Assembly: GCA_002336765.1 (NCBI GenBank)
Contig: DDES01000107.1
Coordinates: 1-5,563, forward strand
DNA: 5,563 nt
Source: Novosphingobium sp. UBA1948
GTDB lineage: Bacteria > Pseudomonadota > Alphaproteobacteria > Sphingomonadales > Sphingomonadaceae
Direction: 5' to 3'
Of the stretch, positions 1-5,563 are shown in pieces (the first letter of the stretch is position 1; each line of letters begins with the position of its first letter). The notes under the pieces are model-generated. The model was given only the letters and a program-made list of their open reading frames with translations. It had not been told where the DNA came from and did no database searches. A program made the translations under genes and the position numbers.

Positions 1-3000
1 TCGCCGCCGAACCACCAGTCATCCTTGCCCGCCAGCCACACGGTCGTCACCGCGCGGGTTTCGCGTCCGGCAGCGTCGGTCACACGGGCGACCACCGTCA
101 CTTCGCCCGAAACACCCGGCGCGATGGCGCAGGCGGCACGGCCCGAGGCATCGGATGTGGCGGCGCAATGGGCATCGAGCCGCGTCACCTTCTCCTGATT
201 GTCATAGGCATAGAAGCCGCCGATCAACCGCCGGCGCGCGGTGATGATCTCGCGTGAATAGAGTTCGACCGTGACTTTGCTGCCCGCCACCGGATTGCCG
301 TCAAGATCGAGCACCACGGTTTGCAGGCGCAGATCGTCGGCGCGCATCAGCCAGCCATCGGTTTTCAGCCCCACCTGCACCGCCGCCGGAAAGAGATGAA
401 GGCGGCGGCCCGCGGTCATCGTCTCGCCATTGGCATCGGGGTAATCCATCTCGATGCTCAGCGCGAGCGGGCGGGTGATCGCCTCACCCACCGCGACATC
501 GGCCCGCGCCGTGCCATCGGCGCCCAGCGTGACCGGCAGCACCTGTGCAAAGGGCAGTTTACGCGCCTGTCCCTCGCCCGATCCACCCAGCGCGCGCGTG
601 CCTTCCACGATGACATCGCCGCCAAAGCTGTAAGCGTCCCAGCCTTTGGGACTGGGCGCCCAATCCTGAAAATCGGTGCGCAAAGTGACGGGCAGCCGCC
701 CCGCGCCCCCGCCCGACAGATAGCCGACAAACAGCGAGAGCGGGACGCTGGCCGGTTGCACCAGCGCCTCGCGCGCAGTGTTGGCGGGGGTGATGGTGGC
801 GCGCATGGTGGGCAGCTTGTATTCATCCACCCTGATGCTCTGGTCGGAGAAGAAGCTGCGCCCCTCGACCTCGTAGTTCAAGGCATAGTCGCCCAGCGGG
901 GCGCCCTGCGGCACTTTCCATTCGCCCTCGCCAAAGCCCGCCGCACCAATCTCCAGCGGCAGGGTAAAGCTGGTGTCAGACCCCATATGGCGCAGCACCA
1001 ACTGGCCCTTTACCCCGTCGGCCAAGGCAAAGCCATTGCCCACCTTGCGGCGCAGGATATGCTTGAAATGCACCGTCTCGCCCACGCGCACCAGCGCGCG
1101 GTCGAACAAACTATGGATGATCTCGCCCTGATCGGAGCGCCCGAAGGACATGTCGAAATCATAGGGCGAGATGCCCTTGTTCCAACTGCTGAGTGTGAAG
1201 CTCATGTCGCCGCCAGCGCGGGCCGAAACCATCAGCGGGTGTTCGCTCTTGTCGCCGCAAGTCCCGCCAAGGCTGGGCTCGGGCAGGACGGCGCCAAGGC
1301 GCAACAGGCCTTGGGCGTCGGTGCTGCCCTGCGCCAGTTGCCGGCCGGTGCAACTGTCGGATACGCGCACGGCGGCCCCCGCCACCGGCTTGCCCGAGCC
1401 GAGCGAAGTGACCCACACCAGCGAGGATTCGCGGCCCCATTTGAAATGCACCGCCATATCGGTCACCAGCGCGCCTGCCGCGACATAGCGCGGCGCAGGG
1501 CGGCCAAGCAGCGAGGCGCCAAGCACGGGGCTGGCATATTCCACCACATGGAAGCCTTTGCCCGCCAGCGGAACACCGATCACCTCGAAATCGCGGCCCT
1601 TGCCGGGCAGCGGTAGGGTCACCGGCTTGATGCCGCTCTTGGGCGCGGAGGGCGCAAGCAGCGGCTTGTCGCGCGTGTGGTTGACCAGATGCTCGTTGGG
1701 CTTGTCCTGATTGACCGTGACAAAACTGGCGACTTCCGCCTCGTTGAGCTTGCGCACCCATGCGGCGATCCGCGCGTCATCATCGGCCACTTTGGCGCTC
1801 TGGCCCGCAAGGCTCGTCATGCGCCCTGCCAGCATCGGCTCGACCGAGCGCACCGTGACCGGCAACACCGGATCGGAAGCCTCGATAATGCCGAAAGGCG
1901 CGGCGAATTTGACCAGCGGCGGTTCAGCCGCGAATTTCACCGCCAGCGGGAAGCGCGCCGCATTGCCCAGCGTCCGCCCCGCCAGATCGTGAAGGCCTGA
2001 CGGCAGGGTCAGACTGGCACGCGACAGGGCGGGAAACGGCCCGTCGAAAATCACCGAGCCGACCTCGCGTGCGCTCTTGTCGTCGTCGCCGAGATGCGGG
2101 CTGCGGGTGGTGCCATCGGGGAAGACCAGCCGCGCTTTCAGCGCCGTGGCGCTGTCCACCGGCGAGGTGAACGAAAGCGTGGCGGGGGTGATCGGACTGC
2201 AAGCGGCATTGCCATTGGCGCGGCTGCATTCCCAACGCGCTTCGAAAGCGGCGCGCACCTTGAAATCGAAACGCTGGTCAAAACCGGCGAGCTTGCCACG
2301 GGCCGTGGCGATGGACGCGGGCCAGACCAGCGACATGTCATGCTGGGGCACCAGCGGGCGACGGCAACGCAGCGCCATCAGGCGGGGATCATTGGTCTGC
2401 TTGTCGCTTATTTCGGCAGTTTCGAGGAAATTCGTAACGCGCCAATTGTCCTCGCCCAGCCCTTTAAGGATGGTCGCCGCCGTGCCTTCGGGCAGGACAT
2501 CGACCGCGGCCATCTCGCCAAGGCCGGACACTGCGCAGCCCGCCTTGGCCGCCACCGAAACGCGGTCAGCCGGTACGTTGGTGGCCACGAGGAACACCTG
2601 ATCCTCGTCAACCGTATCGCCATCCTCGCCCGGCGCCAGCACGGCCCTTACGCTCGGGCCGCCGGTATCGACCGTCCAGTTGTTCGTGCCGCCCACCGGC
2701 ACCTTGCGCAATGTGGTCAGCCCGTCGCGCAGCTTGACCTTGCAGGTCAGGCCGCCGGGCAGCGGGCGGTCGAAGTTGAGCACATAGGTCTGCTGGTCGG
2801 TCCAATGGCCCGAGGTCGTTTCGCTGCAATCGCTGGTGGCGGGCGCGCGGGCACGGGGATCGCCCAGCGGCACCATCGCTTCGGAAAAGCGCAGGGTGAA
2901 GCGCTCGATCGCGCCGCTGTTTTCGCCCGCGCTACCCGGCGTGGCCAGCGTGACACGGGGGGTGATGTCGCCACGCGCCGCCAACGGCAGCATGACCATC

Positions 3001-3041
3001 AACAGAACCAGCCACCGCACGCGCTGCTTGCCTGAAAACAC
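1..3041 (-). CDS. Bacterial alpha-2-macroglobulin family protein (YfaS/COG2373 type), N-terminal 1013 residues, cut by left edge
   Basis: Reading leftward from a GTG at 3041, the frame stays open for 1013 codons to the window edge; an in-frame TAG lies a short way upstream of the start. The GTG was chosen because it follows a G-rich ribosome binding site by 6 bases and opens a signal peptide: basic residues (KQRVR, 5-9), a hydrophobic core (10-21), then GDITP. No cysteine lies in the signal region, so this is a soluble periplasmic form, not a lipoprotein. Family marks seen: GFHVVEYASPVLGASLL (497-512 region), a KPVAGAAVRV macroglobulin strand (551-560), FDRALVRVGETVHFKH (646-661), VDEYKLPTM (738-746), GGFYAYDN (941-948) and GKDDWWFGG at the edge. 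Relatives are often 1500-2000 residues, so the bait region, any thioester (CxEQ) and the C-terminal domains should lie outside. Known relatives are thought to trap proteases or protect the envelope, and in many proteobacteria pbpC follows. Family is secure; exact function and thioester status are not visible. Confidence 0.9.
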   Translation of the reverse strand, partial: MFSGKQRVRWLVLLMVMLPLAARGDITPRVTLATPGSAGENSGAIERFTLRFSEAMVPLGDPRARAPATSDCSETTSGHWTDQQTYVLNFDRPLPGGLTCKVKLRDGLTTLRKVPVGGTNNWTVDTGGPSVRAVLAPGEDGDTVDEDQVFLVATNVPADRVSVAAKAGCAVSGLGEMAAVDVLPEGTAATILKGLGEDNWRVTNFLETAEISDKQTNDPRLMALRCRRPLVPQHDMSLVWPASIATARGKLAGFDQRFDFKVRAAFEARWECSRANGNAACSPITPATLSFTSPVDSATALKARLVFPDGTTRSPHLGDDDKSAREVGSVIFDGPFPALSRASLTLPSGLHDLAGRTLGNAARFPLAVKFAAEPPLVKFAAPFGIIEASDPVLPVTVRSVEPMLAGRMTSLAGQSAKVADDDARIAAWVRKLNEAEVASFVTVNQDKPNEHLVNHTRDKPLLAPSAPKSGIKPVTLPLPGKGRDFEVIGVPLAGKGFHVVEYASPVLGASLLGRPAPRYVAAGALVTDMAVHFKWGRESSLVWVTSLGSGKPVAGAAVRVSDSCTGRQLAQGSTDAQGLLRLGAVLPEPSLGGTCGDKSEHPLMVSARAGGDMSFTLSSWNKGISPYDFDMSFGRSDQGEIIHSLFDRALVRVGETVHFKHILRRKVGNGFALADGVKGQLVLRHMGSDTSFTLPLEIGAAGFGEGEWKVPQGAPLGDYALNYEVEGRSFFSDQSIRVDEYKLPTMRATITPANTAREALVQPASVPLSLFVGYLSGGGAGRLPVTLRTDFQDWAPSPKGWDAYSFGGDVIVEGTRALGGSGEGQARKLPFAQVLPVTLGADGTARADVAVGEAITRPLALSIEMDYPDANGETMTAGRRLHLFPAAVQVGLKTDGWLMRADDLRLQTVVLDLDGNPVAGSKVTVELYSREIITARRRLIGGFYAYDNQEKVTRLDAHCAATSDASGRAACAIAPGVSGEVTVVARVTDAAGRETRAVTTVWLAGKDDWWFGG

Positions 3042-3047
3042 GGCCAA

Positions 3048-3053
3048 TCCCCC
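3048..3053 (-). promoter_or_regulatory. Ribosome binding site for the macroglobulin GTG start
   Basis: On the minus strand GGGGGA sits 6 bases before the GTG at 3041-3039. This spacing favours GTG over an in-frame TTG two codons earlier (3047-3045), which would have no room for a binding site. It also favours GTG over the internal GTG and ATG codons, which would destroy the signal peptide. Confidence 0.5.
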
Positions 3054-3074
3054 GCCTGATTCGAGCCTTGACTA

Positions 3075-3153
3075 TGTTGGCCGGTGCGCCCCTTGTCCAT
3101 CGGAGCCGCGCAATTTATCGGGTATCATCAACCGTAAAAGGCTGTTGGCCGGT
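3075..3153. repeat. 11-base direct repeat pair in the divergent region
   Basis: TGTTGGCCGGT occurs at 3075-3085 and again, exactly, at 3143-3153, start to start 68 bases apart. The two copies flank the AT-richer segment. They might be paired binding sites for a regulator of one or both divergent genes, but the core GGCC is common in GC-rich DNA and chance cannot be excluded. Confidence 0.35.
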
Positions 3154-3164
3154 TGGCATACCGG
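3149..3164. repeat. Short inverted repeat (possible operator)
   Basis: CCGGT at 3149-3153 and ACCGG at 3160-3164 form a 5-base inverted repeat with a 6-base spacer (TGGCAT). It overlaps the second copy of the direct repeat. The dyad could be an operator half-site pair; it is short and functional meaning is uncertain. Confidence 0.25.
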
Positions 3165-3214
3165 TGGGTAGGCAGGCCCAATGGCTTGACACGGAGTGCG
3201 ATCACGGCAAGCGC

Positions 3215-3239
3215 TGGGGGCCAGAGCCCTTTGCCCCCA
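3215..3239 (+). other. GC-rich stem-loop in the presumed 5' leader of the deacetylase gene
   Basis: TGGGGGC (3215-3221) pairs perfectly with GCCCCCA (3233-3239) around an 11-base loop (CAGAGCCCTTT). It ends 22 bases before the ATG at 3262 and leaves the ribosome binding site free. There is no following T-run, so it is unlikely to be an intrinsic terminator. It might stabilise the mRNA or affect translation. Whether it is transcribed depends on an unmapped start site. Confidence 0.4.
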
Positions 3240-3250
3240 TGCTTTCCAAC

Positions 3251-3255
3251 GAGAT
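3251..3255 (+). promoter_or_regulatory. Weak ribosome binding site for the deacetylase ATG
   Basis: GAGAT lies 6 bases before the ATG at 3262, a partial match to the Shine-Dalgarno sequence. It supports this ATG over an in-frame GTG at 3196, whose extra 22 residues do not look like a signal peptide and would bury the exported leader. Confidence 0.4.
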
Positions 3256-3261
3256 CAATAC

Positions 3262-4242
3262 ATGCCCCGATTTTGCAAACGCCTTGTCGCAGCGCTCGCC
3301 AGCGCCGCGCTGATGGGCCTATGCAACCCATCCTCGGCGCGAACCGCCTCCACGCTGCCCCCAGGCGAAATCGCCCTCACCTTCGACGATCTGCCCGGCC
3401 TCAGCCTGGTGGAGGAACAGTCCTATGTCGACCATCTCAACCGCAAGCTTCTGCAAGGGTTGAAGCGGCATCATTTCCCTGCCACCGGCTTTGTCAACGA
3501 AGGCAAGCTCGACGAATTGCTCCGCGACCGGCAGACTGCCAATCTGGTGGCATGGCTCGATGCGGGGATGGATCTGGGCAATCATACGCTCAGCCATGAA
3601 TCGCCCAACACATTGGGCGCGGCCGCCTATATCGCCGATATCGCGCAGGGCGAGGTGGTGACGCGGTCGCTGTTGGAGGCGCGCCATCGTCCGCTGCAAT
3701 GGTTCCGCCACCCCTATCTGGAAACCGGAACGCCCGAAGCCACCCGCATGGCTATCGAAAGCTGGCTGGGCCAGCATGGCTATCGCATCGCCCCTGTCAC
3801 CATGAATGCCGAGGATTGGGAATTTGCCGAACCCTATGACGACGCGACCGCGCGGCATGACAAGGCAAGGCAACGACTGATCCGCACGCAATATCTGGAG
3901 CATACCGCAGCGGCCATCGGCTGGTATCGGCAAGCCTCGCAGGACATGTTCGGTCGCCAGATCCGCTTCATCATCCTGCTGCATGCCACGCGGCTCAATG
4001 CCGATTGCCTTGATGCACTGGCGGCGATCCTCAAGCGGCAGCACCTCAAACCGGTCAGCCTTGCCAAGGCGATGGCGGACCCCGCCTATCGCACGCCCGA
4101 TCCCTATGCCGGAGCGGACGGAATCGACTGGATCGAGCGCTGGTCGCTCACCCTGCACAAGGATCTGCGCTGGGAGCAATTGCATGAGCCGCCCAAGCAG
4201 ATTGCCGAGGACTATGACCGTCTGGATCACGACCGCCATTGA
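3262..4242 (+). CDS. Exported polysaccharide deacetylase (NodB-homology family, carbohydrate esterase 4-like)
   Basis: A complete 326-residue protein predicted to hydrolyse N-acetyl (or O-acetyl) groups from a sugar polymer outside the cytoplasm. Residues 1-26 form a Sec signal peptide: basic start (R3, K6, R7), hydrophobic core, likely cleavage after SSA (26). C21 does not fit a lipobox because L20 precedes it. NodB motifs appear in order: TFDD (40-43; D42 probable catalytic base, D43 metal ligand), HTLSH (108-112; H108 and H112 metal ligands), RHPY (149-152), NAEDW (182-186) and LLH (239-241; probable catalytic H241). A tail of about 50 residues (near 275-326) follows the core, with GIDWIERW near 287-294. 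All key residues are present, so the enzyme looks active. It is divergent from the macroglobulin gene and convergent with guaA, so probably transcribed alone. Substrate is not readable from sequence: peptidoglycan, chitin-like oligosaccharide or an exopolysaccharide are all possible. Confidence 0.9.
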   Translation: MPRFCKRLVAALASAALMGLCNPSSARTASTLPPGEIALTFDDLPGLSLVEEQSYVDHLNRKLLQGLKRHHFPATGFVNEGKLDELLRDRQTANLVAWLDAGMDLGNHTLSHESPNTLGAAAYIADIAQGEVVTRSLLEARHRPLQWFRHPYLETGTPEATRMAIESWLGQHGYRIAPVTMNAEDWEFAEPYDDATARHDKARQRLIRTQYLEHTAAAIGWYRQASQDMFGRQIRFIILLHATRLNADCLDALAAILKRQHLKPVSLAKAMADPAYRTPDPYAGADGIDWIERWSLTLHKDLRWEQLHEPPKQIAEDYDRLDHDRH

Positions 4243-4255
4243 GGACTGAAACGGA

Positions 4256-4288
4256 AAACCCCCGCGCTCGGGCAAAGCGCGGGGGTTT
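4256..4288. terminator. Stem-loop terminator between convergent genes, probably bidirectional
   Basis: A perfect 13-bp stem pairs AAACCCCCGCGCT (4256-4268) with AGCGCGGGGGTTT (4276-4288) around a 7-base loop. It lies 13 bases after the deacetylase stop and 21 bases from the guaA stop. The T tracts are short: TTT on the plus strand, and TTTT on the minus strand. The hairpin is symmetrical enough to end transcripts from both sides. Confidence 0.85.
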
Positions 4289-4309
4289 CAGGCCAGCTTC
4301 GGAGCCGGA

Positions 4310-5563
4310 TTATTCCCACTCGATCGTGCCGGGCGGCTTGCTGGTGTAGTCATAGACCACGCGGTTGATGCCCTTCACCTCGTTGATGATGCGCGTGGCC
4401 ACACGGCTCAGGAAGGCGGCGTCGAAAGGATAGATGTCGGCGGTCATGCCATCGGTGCTGGTGACGGCGCGCAGGGCGCAGACATTGTCATAGGTGCGCC
4501 CGTCGCCCATCACGCCCACCGTGCGCACCGGCAGCAACACGGCAAAGGCCTGCCAGATCGCATCATAGAGGCCCGCGTTGCGGATTTCCTCCAGATAGAC
4601 CGCATCGGCCTTGCGCAGCACATCGCAACGTTCCTTGGTGACTTCACCGGGAATGCGGATGGCGAGGCCTGGCCCCGGGAACGGATGTCGGCCCACGAAA
4701 ATCTCGGGCAAGCCAAGCTCGCGGCCCAGCGCACGCACTTCATCCTTGAACAATTCGCGCAGCGGTTCGACCAGCTTCATGTTCATGCGCTCGGGCAGGC
4801 CGCCGACATTGTGGTGGCTCTTGATCGTCACCGAAGGGCCGCCGGTGAAGCTGACGCTTTCGATCACATCGGGATAGAGCGTGCCCTGCGCGAGGAAATC
4901 GGCGCCGCCCAGCTTCTTGGCCTCTTCCTCGAACACAGTGATGAATTCGCTGCCGATGAATTTGCGCTTCTTTTCGGGGTCGGTCACACCAGCAAGGCCC
5001 GCCATAAAGCGCGCCTCGGCATCCACCACCACCAGAGGGATGTGGTAATGGTCGCGGAACATGCGCTCCACCTGCTCGCGCTCGTTCATGCGCAGCAGGC
5101 CGTGGTCAACGAAAACGCAGGTAAGCTGGTCGCCGATCGCCTCGTGGATCAGGATCGCCGCCACCGAACTGTCCACGCCGCCCGACAGGCCGCAGATCAC
5201 GCGGCCCGAGCCAACCTGTTCGCGGATCTCGGCGATCTTGGTCGAGCGGAACTCGGCCATCGTCCAGTCGCCCTTCAACCCGCAGATCTTGTGCACGAAG
5301 TTGGAGAGCAGCATGCCGCCATCGGGCGTATGCGCAACCTCGGGGTGGAACATGGTGGTGTAGTAGCGCTTCGCCTCGTTCACGCAGATGGCGAAAGGCG
5401 CGTTGGGCGAGGTGCCAATCACCTCGAAACCCTCGGGCGCCTGTGTCACGCGGTCGCCGTGGCTCATCCACACCGGATAGCGGCCGCCCACGTCCCAGAA
5501 ACCGTCGAACAGCGGGCTGGCCTTGTGGATCTCGACATCGGCGCGGCCGAATTCGGCGGCGTG
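4310..5563 (-). CDS. guaA: GMP synthase (glutamine-hydrolysing), C-terminal ~417 residues, cut by right edge
   Basis: This cytoplasmic enzyme converts XMP to GMP using ATP and ammonia from glutamine, the last step of guanine nucleotide synthesis. The visible part starts inside the class I glutamine amidotransferase domain (HAAEFGRADVEI, then KASPLFDGFWD). It keeps the catalytic His and Glu in FHPEV (visible residues 73 and 75); the nucleophile Cys and the true start lie beyond the edge. Next come the ATP-pyrophosphatase P-loop SGGVDS (visible 127-132, bases 5168-5185), SHHNVGGLPERM and LVEPLRELFKDEVR. The dimerisation domain follows, with RHPFPGPGLAIRI and the characteristic end KPPGTIEWE before TAA. 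Aligned on the E. coli catalytic His181, the full protein would be close to 525 residues, the usual length. A GTG at 5491 is only an internal valine codon, not a start. No frameshift or missing motif was seen. It is convergent with the deacetylase gene, with the shared terminator between them. Confidence 0.98.
   Translation of the reverse strand, partial: HAAEFGRADVEIHKASPLFDGFWDVGGRYPVWMSHGDRVTQAPEGFEVIGTSPNAPFAICVNEAKRYYTTMFHPEVAHTPDGGMLLSNFVHKICGLKGDWTMAEFRSTKIAEIREQVGSGRVICGLSGGVDSSVAAILIHEAIGDQLTCVFVDHGLLRMNEREQVERMFRDHYHIPLVVVDAEARFMAGLAGVTDPEKKRKFIGSEFITVFEEEAKKLGGADFLAQGTLYPDVIESVSFTGGPSVTIKSHHNVGGLPERMNMKLVEPLRELFKDEVRALGRELGLPEIFVGRHPFPGPGLAIRIPGEVTKERCDVLRKADAVYLEEIRNAGLYDAIWQAFAVLLPVRTVGVMGDGRTYDNVCALRAVTSTDGMTADIYPFDAAFLSRVATRIINEVKGINRVVYDYTSKPPGTIEWE

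Larger units (their letters stand above)
3042..3261. promoter_or_regulatory. Divergent intergenic region between macroglobulin and deacetylase genes
   Basis: These 220 bases separate two genes read in opposite directions, so promoters for both must lie here or overlap the gene ends. The region is less GC-rich around 3111-3140 (an AATTTATC stretch and a TAAAAG), the likeliest place for RNA polymerase entry. No confident -35/-10 pair could be assigned on either strand. It contains an 11-base direct repeat, a small inverted repeat and a GC-rich hairpin, listed separately. No small gene or RNA gene is recognisable here. Confidence 0.5.

Noticed and set aside
321..1616. Long open frame of 431 codons on the plus strand, antisense to the macroglobulin gene
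   Set aside because: It is rich in Arg, Ala, His and Gln with no recognisable domain, and lies wholly inside a gene with clear family motifs on the other strand. Long antisense frames are expected in GC-rich coding DNA.
2094..3035. 313-codon plus-strand open frame antisense to the macroglobulin N-terminal part
   Set aside because: Low-complexity composition without motifs; mirror of the real minus-strand gene, which has a signal peptide and continuous homology-like features.
3093..3121. TTGTCC - 17 bases - TATCGG on the plus strand as a possible deacetylase promoter
   Set aside because: Both elements match consensus only partly and the spacing fit could be chance; kept only as a note for start-site mapping.
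3112..3140. CTTTTA - 17 bases - TAAATT on the minus strand as a possible macroglobulin promoter
   Set aside because: The -10-like box is fair (4 of 6) but the -35 box is poor, so it was not listed as a feature.
3154..3169. TGGCAT resembling the -24 element of a sigma-54 promoter
   Set aside because: The required GC at the -12 element is absent at the correct distance.
3186..3191. Exact TTGACA (-35 consensus) on the plus strand ahead of the deacetylase
   Set aside because: At 16-18 bases spacing the sequence is GCAAGC/CAAGCG/AAGCGC, which does not resemble a -10 element; not called as a promoter.
3309..3327. Possible lipobox around Cys21 of the deacetylase
   Set aside because: The residue before Cys is Leu, where lipoboxes need Gly, Ala or Ser; a signal peptidase I site after SSA (residue 26) fits better.
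3319..4275. 318-codon minus-strand open frame opposite the deacetylase
   Set aside because: The plus strand carries the complete set of NodB motifs in order, and this frame would start inside the terminator stem.

Overview
This is a GC-rich chromosomal window, most likely from an alphaproteobacterium of the sphingomonad group (Novosphingobium or Sphingobium-like). That placement rests on codon usage and on the look of the three proteins, not on a marker gene, so it is tentative. There is no sign of a mobile element, CRISPR array, tRNA or rRNA.

Layout. (1) Positions 1-3041, minus strand: the first 1013 residues of a large bacterial alpha-2-macroglobulin-like protein (COG2373/YfaS type) with a Sec signal peptide and no lipobox. 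The gene runs off the left edge. (2) Positions 3042-3261: a 220-base divergent intergenic region with a short direct repeat, a small inverted repeat and a GC-rich hairpin close to the next start. (3) Positions 3262-4242, plus strand: a complete 326-residue exported polysaccharide deacetylase of the NodB family with all the usual catalytic motifs. (4) Positions 4256-4288: a perfect 13-bp stem-loop between two convergent genes, probably a terminator serving both. (5) Positions 4310-5563, minus strand: guaA, GMP synthase, complete at its C terminus and cut at the right edge. About 417 of an expected 520-525 residues are visible.

How they fit together. The two left-hand genes both make exported proteins and are transcribed away from a shared upstream region, so co-regulation in envelope maintenance is possible but unproven. 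One product is a periplasmic macroglobulin, thought to trap proteases or guard the envelope. The other is a deacetylase acting on an N-acetylated glycan. guaA is a cytoplasmic housekeeping gene of purine synthesis, separated from them by the terminator and apparently unrelated. I found no convincing evidence of a previously undescribed system. The points worth a second look are the divergent region, the paired cysteines of the macroglobulin and the hairpin ahead of the deacetylase.
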